A program made the translations under genes and the position numbers. A DNA stretch of 64,000 nucleotides from Blastococcus sp. DSM 46786 (GTDB lineage: Bacteria > Actinomycetota > Actinomycetes > Mycobacteriales > Geodermatophilaceae), in contig NZ_FOAO01000006.1 in NCBI RefSeq assembly GCF_900109665.1, forward strand, positions 124,001 through 188,000, written 5' to 3'. How positions within the stretch are numbered: the first letter of the stretch is position 1; every line of letters begins with the position of its first letter. This document shows, in pieces, positions 8,977 to 16,865 of this stretch. The notes below the pieces were generated by a model. That model worked only from the letters and a program-made list of their open reading frames with translations, searched no databases and had not been told where the DNA came from.

Positions 8977-9819
8977 TTACACAACCCCGGGCGCGCGCAA
9001 CGGTCCGTCGGCGAGCAGGCGCGCCACGTCGCCGACCGTCGTCCCCGCCATGACTTGCCGGGCGGTCTCCGCGACCGGCACGTCCATGCCGACCCGCCGG
9101 GCCAGGTCGGCCGTGTTGGCCAGGTCCTTGGCGTGCCAGGTCAGGTGCATCTGCTCCAGCTCCCGCAGCGTGCGCGAGTCGGTCGGACCGTCCTGCAGCG
9201 CGGCCCGCAGGAGCGGCACCGACACTCCCCCGCGGCGCGCCAGCTCGAGCGCCTCGGTGATCGCCGAGATCTGTGCCCAGTGCACGAGGTTGTTGGCCGT
9301 CTTCCCGACCTGGCCGGCCCCGAGGGGACCGAGGTGGTGCACCGCCTTCGTCCACGGCTCCAGCAGTGGCCCGATCCGGGAGAGGACGCCGGCGTCACCC
9401 CCGACGAGGAGGTTGATCTCGCCGGCCTCGGCACCGCGCACCCCGCCGGTCAGGGCGGCGTCGAGGACGGCCACCCCCGGGGGCGCGGCGTCGGCCACCG
9501 CCTGGCAGGTCTCGGGGCGCACCGACGAGCAGAGCAGCACCACGGCGCCCTCCGCACAGCCGGCCAGCAGCCCGTCCTCCCCGAGGCAGACCCTGCGGAC
9601 GTCGTCGTCGGTGGGGACGAAGACGGCGACCAGGCCCGCTCCCCGCGCCAGGTCGCCGAGCGCAGCGACCGGTCGCGCCCCGCGCGCTACGGCGCGTTCG
9701 ACCGCGGCGGGGTCCAGGTCGTGGACCTGGACCGACACGCCGCCGGTGAGGAGGTGCCGCACGACGGGGGCACCCATCGCGCCCAGCCCGATGACGGCGA
9801 CGAGCGGAGGATCGACCAC
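8977..9819 (-). CDS. 3-hydroxyisobutyrate dehydrogenase-like NAD(P) oxidoreductase
   Basis: A 280-residue beta-hydroxyacid dehydrogenase. The N-terminal Rossmann motif VIGLGAMGAPVVRHLL binds NAD(P). The family substrate-binding motif is present as DAALTGGVRGAEAGEINLLVGG, and the catalytic Lys lies in GQVGKTANNLVHW in the helical C-terminal domain. The family oxidises or reduces 3-hydroxy acids and semialdehydes (3-hydroxyisobutyrate, tartronate semialdehyde, 2-hydroxymethylglutarate). The start is GTG at 9819. It is transcribed away from an MFS gene, with an AAGGTAATACCTT palindrome between the two. In this island it may handle a short-chain product of ring cleavage; that is inference. Confidence 0.88.
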   Translation of the reverse strand: MVDPPLVAVIGLGAMGAPVVRHLLTGGVSVQVHDLDPAAVERAVARGARPVAALGDLARGAGLVAVFVPTDDDVRRVCLGEDGLLAGCAEGAVVLLCSSVRPETCQAVADAAPPGVAVLDAALTGGVRGAEAGEINLLVGGDAGVLSRIGPLLEPWTKAVHHLGPLGAGQVGKTANNLVHWAQISAITEALELARRGGVSVPLLRAALQDGPTDSRTLRELEQMHLTWHAKDLANTADLARRVGMDVPVAETARQVMAGTTVGDVARLLADGPLRAPGVV

Positions 9820-9872
9820 GATGAGGACTCCTTCGAGCGGGGCGGCAGCGTGGGGGCCGTCACAATGTGCTT

Positions 9873-9885
9873 AAGGTAATACCTT
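9873..9885. promoter_or_regulatory. Palindromic operator candidate, GGTnnnACC variant
   Basis: AAGGTAATACCTT is a perfect 5+3+5 inverted repeat in the 95-bp gap between divergent genes (reductase left, MFS right). It keeps the GGTnnnACC core of the other sites but has AA/TT flanks instead of AT, so it may bind the same regulator weakly or a different GntR protein. Confidence 0.5.
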
Positions 9886-9914
9886 CAGACCAGGCGTCAA
9901 GAGGGGGCCCGACC

Positions 9915-11243
9915 ATGCGGTGCTCCTGGTCCACCCGGCGACGCGGGACGAGGACCGACGGCACCAGCCGGTTCCGCTCCTGGGGGCGGCGCACCTTCCG
10001 ATCCCTCGAGGTGCCGAACTACCGCACCTTCTTCGCCGGCCACGCGGTCAGCGTCGTCGGCACCTGGATGCAGCGGGTGGCGCAGGACTGGCTCGTGCTG
10101 GAGCTGTCCGACTCCGCGGTGGCCGTCGGGGTGGCCACCGCTCTCCAGGCGGTGCCGACCCTGCTGCTCGGGCTCTGGGGTGGCGTGCTCGTCGACCGGC
10201 TGGACCGGCGCCGCACCATCATGGGCACCCAGGCGGCCAGCGCCGTCCTCGCCGCGGTCCTGGCGGTGCTCACCCTCACCGGGACGGTCCAGCTGTGGAT
10301 GGTCTTCGGGTTGGCTCTGGGCCTGGGCCTGGTCACGGTGCTCGACGTACCGGCGCGGCAGGCCTTCGTCACCGAGATGGTCGGCCCGGAGGACTACGTC
10401 AACGCGCAGTCGCTCAACTCCACGATCCACAACCTGGGGCGCCTGCTCGGTCCGGCCGCCGCCGGGGTCCTCATCGCCACAGCCGGCAGCGGGATGGCCT
10501 TCGCCGTCAACGCCGCTTCCTTCGTAGGTGTGCTGCTCAGCCTCTGGCGCGTCGACGCCCACCGGCTCCGCCGCGGCGAACCCGTTCCCCGCCGGCGGGG
10601 TCAGGCGATCGAGAGCCTGCGCTACGTGTGGCACCGTCCCGACCTGCGGGCCTGCATGCTGCTCGTAGCCGTCGTCGCCCTGTTCGGCCAGAACTTCCGG
10701 GTGGTGCTACCCCTGTTCGCCCGCGACGCGCTGGGCGGTGGTGCGGCGACCTACGGATGGCTCACGTCGGCGATGGGCGCCGGCGCGGTCATCGGCGCCC
10801 TCGCCAATGCCGGCCGGGAGCGGATCACCTCGTGGTCGCTCCTGCTGTGGGCCGGCGGCTTCTCCCTCGTCAGCGTGCTGCTGGCCGGAGCGCCCGGGCT
10901 CGTCGTCGCCCTCGCGCTGCTCGTGGGGCTGGGCATCACCAACATCAGCTTCAACACCCTCGCCCGGGTGCTGCTGCAGCTGAGCGCCGACGCCTCGATG
11001 CAGGGCCGCGTCATCGCCCTGCACGCGACGGTCTTCCTGGGCAGCACGCCGATCGGCGGACCGCTGCTGGGCTGGGTCTGCGAGCAGTTCGGCTCGCGGA
11101 CGGGGCTGCTCCTCAGCGGCCTGGCCCCCGCCGCCGCGGCCCTCGCGCTGCTGCCCACCCTGCGCCGTCTGCGCCGTCGGGCCGGGGAGGTGGCCGGCCC
11201 GGCAGGCGCGGTCGAACCCGGGACGCGCACGACCCCCACCTGA
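9915..11243 (+). CDS. MFS transporter (MFS_3/EntS-like)
   Basis: A membrane protein of about 442 residues. The open frame begins at 9867, but ATG 9915 is preferred: GAGGGGG lies about 8 bp upstream, and 9867 falls upstream of the operator. After a basic N-terminal segment it shows the MFS_3 hallmarks SLEVPNYRTFFAGHAVSVVGTWMQRVAQDWLVL, VLVDRLDRRR and DVPARQAFVTEMVG, with about 12 helices. Family members export drugs, siderophores or metabolites; the substrate is unknown. It is divergent from the 3-hydroxyisobutyrate-dehydrogenase-like gene and convergent with the chromate-transporter-like pair. Confidence 0.86.
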   Translation: MRCSWSTRRRGTRTDGTSRFRSWGRRTFRSLEVPNYRTFFAGHAVSVVGTWMQRVAQDWLVLELSDSAVAVGVATALQAVPTLLLGLWGGVLVDRLDRRRTIMGTQAASAVLAAVLAVLTLTGTVQLWMVFGLALGLGLVTVLDVPARQAFVTEMVGPEDYVNAQSLNSTIHNLGRLLGPAAAGVLIATAGSGMAFAVNAASFVGVLLSLWRVDAHRLRRGEPVPRRRGQAIESLRYVWHRPDLRACMLLVAVVALFGQNFRVVLPLFARDALGGGAATYGWLTSAMGAGAVIGALANAGRERITSWSLLLWAGGFSLVSVLLAGAPGLVVALALLVGLGITNISFNTLARVLLQLSADASMQGRVIALHATVFLGSTPIGGPLLGWVCEQFGSRTGLLLSGLAPAAAALALLPTLRRLRRRAGEVAGPAGAVEPGTRTTPT

Positions 11244-11256
11244 TCGGCGGCAGCGG

Positions 11257-11784
11257 TCAGGTCACGAGCAGGGACCAGAGGAGGCCGAGCGACAGGGCCG
11301 CCAGGACGACCTTGAGCGGATCGACGTCCCACCGGGCGATCACCACCGCGACCACGGTCACGGCCAGCAGCTCGGCCGGCAGCAGCTCCAGCGGTGCGGC
11401 GATGCCCCAGGCCGCCGCCGCGATGAGCCCGGCGATGACGTAGCCGGACGAGGGCTTGATCCGGCGCAGGATGCGCTGCATCCGGTGCAGCGCCGCGCTC
11501 ACCGCGCCGGCTCCGAGCACGGTCGGCACGAGGATGCCGAGGACGGCCGCACCCGCCCCGGGCAGGCCGGCGAGGTAGTAGCCGACGCCGGCGAGGAAGC
11601 CCGCGCGCGGGCCCGGGGCCAGGTAGGTGACCGCGAGCGAGAAGGAGAACAGCTCCGGCGCGAGGCGGCCGGGCTCGACCCACCGGCCCTGGATCAGCGG
11701 GATCTGGCCGTTGCCGCCGCCGAAGGAGAACAGCGCCGAGACCAGCACGAGCAGGAAGATCTCCAGCACACCGACGCCGTCCAC
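11257..11784 (-). CDS. Chromate transporter family protein, half-size subunit (second of pair)
   Basis: A 175-residue membrane protein of the short-chain CHR family, with five to six hydrophobic segments and the family pattern FSFGGGNGQIPLIQG...YLAPGPRAGFLAGVGY. The real start is the GTG at 11784, which shares one base with the TAG of the partner gene (TAGTG); longer open frames upstream are shadows of that partner. Short-chain CHR proteins work as a complementary pair and exchange chromate/sulfate-like anions, although many pairs are uncharacterised. The GC-rich minus-strand operon probably also includes the ornithine-cyclodeaminase-like gene. Confidence 0.82.
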   Translation of the reverse strand: MDGVGVLEIFLLVLVSALFSFGGGNGQIPLIQGRWVEPGRLAPELFSFSLAVTYLAPGPRAGFLAGVGYYLAGLPGAGAAVLGILVPTVLGAGAVSAALHRMQRILRRIKPSSGYVIAGLIAAAAWGIAAPLELLPAELLAVTVVAVVIARWDVDPLKVVLAALSLGLLWSLLVT

Positions 11785-12350
11785 TACCGGTCCTCGCCCG
11801 TCGGTCCCGGCCGGAGCAGGAGCGCGCCGACGACGAAGCCGACCACCGCCGACACCAGCAGGGGCGCGCCGAGGACGACCGAGACGAAGATCGCCGCGCT
11901 CAGGGCGATGCCGGTCTGCCGGTGCCGCCGGCTGCCCTTCTCGCCGCGGAGCTGGCGGTAGGCGTTGCCGAAGAGGATGCCGACGATCGCGATGCTGACC
12001 GCCCGGATCAGCGGCGCGAGAGGCCCGCCCAGCAGCTCGGGCCCGACGACCACCGCCGCGGCGAGGACCAGCAACGAGGCGGGCAGGACCAGGCCCAGCG
12101 CCCCGAGGAACGCCCCGGCCCAGCCCCCCACCCGGAACCCGACCAGCCCGCCGAGGCCGAGGAACCGCGGCGCCGGGATCAACGTGGCCAGCACGAAGGA
12201 CGCCCGCAGCTCCTCCTTGGGGAGCCAGCCGGTGCGGTCGACCAGGTCGCGCTCCAGCTTGCCGGTGGCCGCCCACATCCCACCGAAGGTCGTCGCGCCC
12301 ACTCCGAGGAACGTGCGGAAGACGCCCAGCAGCTGACGGGGGCCGGTCAT
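11784..12350 (-). CDS. Chromate transporter family protein, half-size subunit (first of pair)
   Basis: A 188-residue membrane protein of the short-chain CHR family. It begins MTGPRQLLGVFRTFLGVGATTFGG, the conserved first-half motif, and has APRFLGLGGLVGFRVGGW and several hydrophobic segments. It overlaps its partner by one base, which argues for a heteromeric two-subunit anion transporter. The start at ATG 12350 was chosen because the longer frame upstream runs antisense-like into the neighbouring gene. It sits 73 bp after the ornithine-cyclodeaminase-like gene, so it may export or import an anion linked to that pathway. Confidence 0.82.
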   Translation of the reverse strand: MTGPRQLLGVFRTFLGVGATTFGGMWAATGKLERDLVDRTGWLPKEELRASFVLATLIPAPRFLGLGGLVGFRVGGWAGAFLGALGLVLPASLLVLAAAVVVGPELLGGPLAPLIRAVSIAIVGILFGNAYRQLRGEKGSRRHRQTGIALSAAIFVSVVLGAPLLVSAVVGFVVGALLLRPGPTGEDR

Positions 12351-12423
12351 CCCGGCCCGATCGGGGGCACCGGACGCCTCGGCACCCGGACCCTGCACCC
12401 GACACCGGTCGGCAGCCGCATCG

Positions 12424-13527
12424 TCAGTCCCGGATGTCCTGGAGGAACCACGCCGTCGGCAGTTCGCGGCCCAGACCGCGCTCGCGGCACTGCTCGTAGA
12501 CGTGGCCGGCCACGGCGAAGAACTGCGCCCCCTGGATGTTGCCGCGCTCGGAGAAGGTGATCTCCGCGTCGCTGGTGCGCACGGTCGCGCTGCCGTCCAG
12601 CACGTCCTCCAGGGCAACCAGCCGGGGGCCGTCCGGCCCCTCCGGCGGCCGGCGGACCGTACCGCGCGTGTGCTCGTCCCGCACCGGGTCATCCGGCCGT
12701 GCGGCGTAGGAGAGGTACTCGTCGGTCGGCCGCCAGGTCGGGTCGTTCAGGGGCGCCGGTGCCGTCCCGAGGCGGAGCCAGGCATCGAAGCGCTGACGGG
12801 CACGGGCGTCCGGCCGTCCGCCGATGCAGGTGACGTGGGTCCCCGGCTCCAGCCAGTCGCCGATCACGACGTCGGCAGCGGCGTCGGTGCAGCCGGCGAC
12901 GATGTCGGCCCCGCGGAAGACGTCCCGGGGTCCGTCGACCGCGACGACCTCGAGGCCGTGCTGCTCGGCCATCTCCCGGGCGTACTGCTCCCGGTTGGCC
13001 TCGGTGGGGCTGTAGACCTGCACCCGCTCCAGCGGCCGGACGGTCAGCAGCGCCTCGAGGTGGCTGCGGGCCATCCCGCCCGAGCCGAGCATCCCCAGCA
13101 CCCGGGCGTCCTCCCGGGCGGCGTACTTCGTGCCGATCGCGGAGTCCGCGCCCACGCGCATGTGCTGCAGCACGCCGTCGTTGAGGATCGCCAGCGGTTC
13201 ACCGGTGCGGGTGGAGAGGAGGAGGACCAGCCCGCAGTAGGTGCCCGGTTGCACGCAGTGCTTCTCCTGCGTGCGCGTTCCGCCGTACTCGGTGTACGTC
13301 AGCACGTCGGACTTCATCCGGATGGCGTAGTAGCCGGAGGCGGCCGAGCCGCCCTCCATCGTCCCCCACCGGTAGGTCGACCGGTCGTCGATCGGGAAGG
13401 ACATGTCGATGCGCGGCCGGCAGACGGCCTCGCCTGCGGCCAGGTCGCGGTAGGCCCTCTCGAGGGCGTCGACGACCGCGGGCATCCGCAGCACGCTCGC
13501 CGTCGCCTCGTTGTCGATCAGCAGCAT
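12424..13527 (-). CDS. Ornithine cyclodeaminase/mu-crystallin family protein
   Basis: A 367-residue protein starting MLLIDNEATASVLRMPAVVDALERAY. It carries the NAD(P) fold motif VLGMLGSGGMARSHLEAL near residue 145 and the region DIVAGCTDAAADVVIGDWLEPGTHV, typical of the OCD/Mu-crystallin family. Members deaminate ornithine, oxidise alanine or reduce cyclic imines, so the exact reaction is not assigned. It is divergent from the cupin gene at 13696 and shares with it a perfect ATGGTCATACCAT operator. The C-terminal part lengthens the usual 320-residue family size by about 40 residues. Confidence 0.87.
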   Translation of the reverse strand: MLLIDNEATASVLRMPAVVDALERAYRDLAAGEAVCRPRIDMSFPIDDRSTYRWGTMEGGSAASGYYAIRMKSDVLTYTEYGGTRTQEKHCVQPGTYCGLVLLLSTRTGEPLAILNDGVLQHMRVGADSAIGTKYAAREDARVLGMLGSGGMARSHLEALLTVRPLERVQVYSPTEANREQYAREMAEQHGLEVVAVDGPRDVFRGADIVAGCTDAAADVVIGDWLEPGTHVTCIGGRPDARARQRFDAWLRLGTAPAPLNDPTWRPTDEYLSYAARPDDPVRDEHTRGTVRRPPEGPDGPRLVALEDVLDGSATVRTSDAEITFSERGNIQGAQFFAVAGHVYEQCRERGLGRELPTAWFLQDIRD

Positions 13528-13583
13528 CGCACTCCCTGGCCGAGGCCGGAGCCGCGGAGGGATCGTCGCCCTCTCGGCAGACC

Positions 13584-13623
13584 TTGGACTGTGACGGACG
13601 ACATGACATGATGGTCATACCAT
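13584..13623 (+). promoter_or_regulatory. Cupin promoter with overlapping GntR-type operator
   Basis: A candidate -35 TTGGAC (13584-13589), a 17-bp spacer and a -10 CATGAT (13607-13612) precede the cupin gene. The perfect palindrome ATGGTCATACCAT (13611-13623) overlaps the -10 and probable start of transcription, the position expected for repression. The same site can also serve the divergent ornithine-cyclodeaminase-like gene. Confidence 0.6.
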
Positions 13624-13695
13624 TCGCACGCACGCTACAGGGCGGCTCCGGGATGTGTGCGCACGAGCGCGCACCGGGCCGACAAGGAGGCAGAC

Positions 13696-14730
13696 ATGGG
13701 GAAAAAGGGCCGCGTCTTCGTCAGGGGACTGACCTCGGAGACCTACGGGCTGGGCCACTTCCGCAAGGCCCAGCTGGCCGCCGAGCGGGTCCGTGACGAC
13801 ACCATCGTCGTGGACGACGCCAAGATCGGGCACTCGGGCGACAGCGAGCAGAGCCGCACCTGGTGGCGGATCGGCCCGGGCGACGAGGAGTTCCTCACCC
13901 AGACCCTGCAGGTCCACTTCGTGGAGCTCCCGGGCGAGTCGAGCAACCACGGCCACGGCCACCAGAACGAGGCCGCCTTCTACATCCTCGAGGGCCGCGG
14001 GTACGAGATCCACGACGACCAGCGCTACGACTGGGAGAAGGACGACCTCGTCTTCGTCCACACCGACTCGGTGCACCGGCACTTCAACCCCTACCCGGAG
14101 AAGGCCGTCGCGCTCGTCGTCAAGGCGAAGTGCACGTTCATGTTCATGGGTCTCATCCAGCAGGGCCGCAGCGGCCCCGTGGAGAACGAGGACAAGTTCG
14201 GGCCCCGCGAGGACTGGTCGCAGATCTGGACGCCGGGCGTCCTCGACCGCAAGAAGGTCATCAAGCCGTCCGACTGCACGTGGGAGACCACCCAGCTCGG
14301 TCGGGTGCGCGTGATGAACGCGCCCGAGCGCACCGACGCGCGCCAGTTCTCGGTGGATGCCCTGGAGCTCCAGGTGCCCGCAGGCAGCCGCTCGGGCAAG
14401 TACTGGAAGATGGCCGACGAGGTGCACTACATCCTCGAGGGCGAGGGTTACGCCCTCATGTGGGAGGTGGAGTCCGAGATCGCGGAGAAGTACTACGCCC
14501 GCATCGCCAAGGAGCCCACCCGCCACGAGTTCACCCAGGGCGACACGGTCTACGTGCCGCAGAACCACATCTGCCAGATCTTCGCCGCCGACGGCACGCC
14601 GCTGCGCGTGCTCTCCTTCCAGAACCGCCTCTTCAAGCACCTGGGCTACGACAACGTCGCCTACCTGGAGGACGCGCCGGAGTACACCTCGTCGGCCGCC
14701 CGGATCGGCGAGCTCGCCGGCCAGGCCTGA
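13696..14730 (+). CDS. Double-cupin domain protein
   Basis: A 344-residue protein; start ATG 13696 follows a perfect AAGGAGG six bases upstream, and the open frame before it is not needed. Two cupin barrels are visible. The first has a metal-ligand-like HGHGHQNEAAFYILEG with a later H in DSVHRHF; the second has ADEVHYILEGEGYALMW and VPQNHICQIF, with fewer His ligands. Such proteins resemble gentisate-1,2-dioxygenase-type bicupins, which cleave aromatic rings with Fe2+, but many are uncharacterised. It is the first gene after a bidirectional operator and is followed by a strong terminator, so it is monocistronic. Role in ring cleavage is inference. Confidence 0.75.
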   Translation: MGKKGRVFVRGLTSETYGLGHFRKAQLAAERVRDDTIVVDDAKIGHSGDSEQSRTWWRIGPGDEEFLTQTLQVHFVELPGESSNHGHGHQNEAAFYILEGRGYEIHDDQRYDWEKDDLVFVHTDSVHRHFNPYPEKAVALVVKAKCTFMFMGLIQQGRSGPVENEDKFGPREDWSQIWTPGVLDRKKVIKPSDCTWETTQLGRVRVMNAPERTDARQFSVDALELQVPAGSRSGKYWKMADEVHYILEGEGYALMWEVESEIAEKYYARIAKEPTRHEFTQGDTVYVPQNHICQIFAADGTPLRVLSFQNRLFKHLGYDNVAYLEDAPEYTSSAARIGELAGQA

Positions 14731-14756
14731 TCGCCGGCTGCACCCCAGCAGCACCG

Positions 14757-14791
14757 GACGGCGCCCCGCGGGACTCCCGCGGGGCGCCGTC
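14757..14791 (+). terminator. Strong hairpin terminator of the cupin gene
   Basis: A perfect 16-bp GC-rich stem (14757-14772 with 14776-14791) closes on an ACT loop 26 bp after the cupin stop codon. Confidence 0.8.
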
Positions 14792-14817
14792 GTGCGTCGT
14801 GCCCCCGGTTGCACGAA

Positions 14818-14858
14818 GGGGGCGGTTCCGCGGGTCGTCGACCCGGGGAACCACCCCC
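14818..14858 (-). terminator. Hairpin terminator of the Rieske/TctC operon
   Basis: An extended stem pairs 14818-14829 with 14847-14858 (one C/A mismatch) and continues inward through GGGTC/GACCC. It lies 16 bp beyond the tctC stop on the minus strand, closing the operon that runs from 19490. Confidence 0.65.
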
Positions 14859-14873
14859 TCCGGGGCTCGCGGA

Positions 14874-15923
14874 TCAGTAGCTGTCGACGACCAGCTGCTG
14901 GAACTCCTCCGGCGAGTCGAGCACCTCGCGCACCAGCTGGGCGGTCTCCTCCCCGCTGAGCGGGTTCAGCGGCCGCTGCTGGCTCTCCAGCTCGTCGACC
15001 AGCTCCTGGTTCCCGATCGCGCACTGGTAGCCCTCGCGCAGCGCCGCGACCCGGTCCTCCTCCATCTGCGGGGAGGCGATCAGCGAGCGACCGGTCTGCC
15101 CCATCGCGATGAGGTTGTCGACGATGGTCTGCGCGTCGGCGTCGGCCGCCTCGGTGTCGCTGATCGCGGGGGTGTCGGGCAGCAGCGGGTCCGGTTCGTC
15201 GTCGACGGTCACGACCGGGCGGACGTCACCGGACTCGATCGCTCCCAGCTGGCTGTCGACCGGCAGGGCGTGCGCGTCGGCGTTCCCGGCGACGACGGCC
15301 TGGCGGGCCTCGGTCGAGCCGGCGAACCCGGTGACGATCTCGTAGGGGAAGCCGTAGGCCTCGCCGAGGATGGTCGGTGCGATGTAGTCGTTCGCCCCCG
15401 GGCCCTGGGCGACGAAGCGCACCGTCTCCTCGGCGTCGACGATGTCCTGCCACGTCTGGAAACGGCTGTCCGGGGACACGACGACCACGTTCGGGGGTGC
15501 GGAGACCCGGCCGATCCAGTTGAGGTCGTCGAGATCGAAGTTGGCGCCCTCGGCGCCGGCGATCTGCGCGGACACCAGGCCGACGGTGTTCACGATCTGC
15601 AGCCGGTTCTCCGAGGCGGGGGCCGCCGCCGTCTTGTTGGTGGCCACGAGCCCGCCGGCGCCCGGCTCGTTGCGGACGACGACGCGTGCGCCCGTGCACT
15701 CCTCCAGGTAGGGGGCGAGGGCCCGGGCGTAGGCGTCGTAGCCGCCTCCGGGCTCGTAGGGGACGACCAGGTCCAGGTCCTCCCCCTCGAACGCCCCCTC
15801 GGCCGCCGCCGCCCCGTCCTCGGCGTCGCCGCCGGACCCGCAGGCGGTGAGCGCTCCGGCGAGCGCCACCGCCACGGCCGCGTGCCGGCCTGCCGCCCGT
15901 CTGGACGTCGTTCTCGTTCGCAT
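14874..15923 (-). CDS. Tripartite tricarboxylate transporter substrate-binding protein TctC-like (orphan)
   Basis: A lipoprotein of about 349 residues. Start ATG 15923 has GAAGGAG upstream and opens a signal peptide ending in the lipobox LTAC near residue 28. The mature part has the TctC (Bug) landmarks VVPYEPGGGYDAYARALAPYLEE and NEPGAGGLVATN, and a conserved SP.SRFQTWQD segment. TctC proteins capture dicarboxylates, tricarboxylates or aromatic acids for TctAB. No tctAB lies next to it; the only pair in the window is at 28438-30533, with its own TctC. It is the last gene of the Rieske operon, so it probably delivers the oxygenase substrate. Sequence around YEPGGGYD matches the second TctC closely. 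Confidence 0.87.
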   Translation of the reverse strand: MRTRTTSRRAAGRHAAVAVALAGALTACGSGGDAEDGAAAAEGAFEGEDLDLVVPYEPGGGYDAYARALAPYLEECTGARVVVRNEPGAGGLVATNKTAAAPASENRLQIVNTVGLVSAQIAGAEGANFDLDDLNWIGRVSAPPNVVVVSPDSRFQTWQDIVDAEETVRFVAQGPGANDYIAPTILGEAYGFPYEIVTGFAGSTEARQAVVAGNADAHALPVDSQLGAIESGDVRPVVTVDDEPDPLLPDTPAISDTEAADADAQTIVDNLIAMGQTGRSLIASPQMEEDRVAALREGYQCAIGNQELVDELESQQRPLNPLSGEETAQLVREVLDSPEEFQQLVVDSY

Positions 15924-15975
15924 CGCTCTGGTGCTCCTTCGTCGTGGACAGCCGGCCCCGGGAGTGAGGGGACGG

Positions 15976-16839
15976 TCAGTCGGCCGGCAGCCGGACCGCG
16001 TCGAGGAACTGCAGGATGCGCGCGGGGGCGGTCTCCTCCGTCTGCTCCGCGACGGGCGCATCCCAGTACTCGGCGTGCGGCAGGCACTCCTGCAGGTAGC
16101 GGGCGGCCGAGGGTGCGTGCGAGTCGTCCTGGCCGGGCACGATCAGCGTCGGCGTGGCCAGGTCGAGCAGGTCCTCCGGCTCCGCGCCGGGCACGGTGTC
16201 GCGGTCGAACATCAGCCGCGCCGTCCCGCTCACCAGCACGGCGTAGCGCTCCGGGTCGAGCTCCGCGTACCGGGCGGCGAACCCGGGGTCGGTCCGGACG
16301 ACGCTGTTCCAGGGGCCCACCCGCGGGTCCTTGGTGAACCCCAGGTCGGTGCCCCGGATCAGCTCGACCACGGCCCCGAGGCCGCGCTCCTCCACGAAGG
16401 ACAGGTGCTGGGCGAACCGGGCGTGCTGCTTCATGCGGTACTTGACACCACCGGCCGGCGAGTACAGCACCATGCTGTCGACCCGCTCCGGGTGCGCGAC
16501 GGCGACGGCGGCGGCCGTGGAGCAGCCGACGCAGCCGCCCATGAGGTGGGCCGACGCGATGCCCAGCTGATCCAGGAGCCCGACGGCCTGGGCGACGTAG
16601 TCCGCCCAGCGGATCCGCTGCACCCGCCCCCCGGAGCGGCCCGATTCGCGCCGGTCGAAGGTGATGCAGGTGTAGCGGGTGCTCAGGTGGTCCAGCAGGG
16701 ACAGCCGCCGGTAGACGCCCACCGTCCGCCAGCTCTCCAGCGTGGAGTCGAAGCCCCCGGGGGAGAACATGAGCAGCGCCGGTCCGGAGCCGCTCACCTC
16801 GTAACGCGTCTCGATCCCGTCGACGACGGCGGTGGGCAC
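15976..16839 (-). CDS. Alpha/beta hydrolase with Cys at the nucleophile elbow
   Basis: A 287-residue alpha/beta hydrolase; the GTG at 16839 (GAGAGGA upstream) begins MPTAVVDGIETRYEVSGSGP, and the longer frame upstream is a shadow. The oxyanion-side SPGGFDST and FDRRESGRS motifs precede the nucleophile elbow HLMGGCVGCSTAAA, so the expected G-x-S-x-G is G-G-C-V-G with Cys near residue 103. Later PTLIVPGQDDSHAPS carries the likely acid; the His near the C-terminus (PHAEY) is less clear. Cys nucleophiles occur in dienelactone hydrolases, which open ring-cleavage lactones. Placed in the Rieske operon, lactone or thioester hydrolysis is plausible but unproven. Confidence 0.82.
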   Translation of the reverse strand: MPTAVVDGIETRYEVSGSGPALLMFSPGGFDSTLESWRTVGVYRRLSLLDHLSTRYTCITFDRRESGRSGGRVQRIRWADYVAQAVGLLDQLGIASAHLMGGCVGCSTAAAVAVAHPERVDSMVLYSPAGGVKYRMKQHARFAQHLSFVEERGLGAVVELIRGTDLGFTKDPRVGPWNSVVRTDPGFAARYAELDPERYAVLVSGTARLMFDRDTVPGAEPEDLLDLATPTLIVPGQDDSHAPSAARYLQECLPHAEYWDAPVAEQTEETAPARILQFLDAVRLPAD

Positions 16840-16865
16840 GGTGGACGTCCTCTCGATCGGTCGGG

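Noticed and set aside
14731-14873. A small gene between the cupin and TctC genes
   Set aside because: The interval is filled by two strong hairpins and no short frame has a ribosome-binding site or a recognisable protein.
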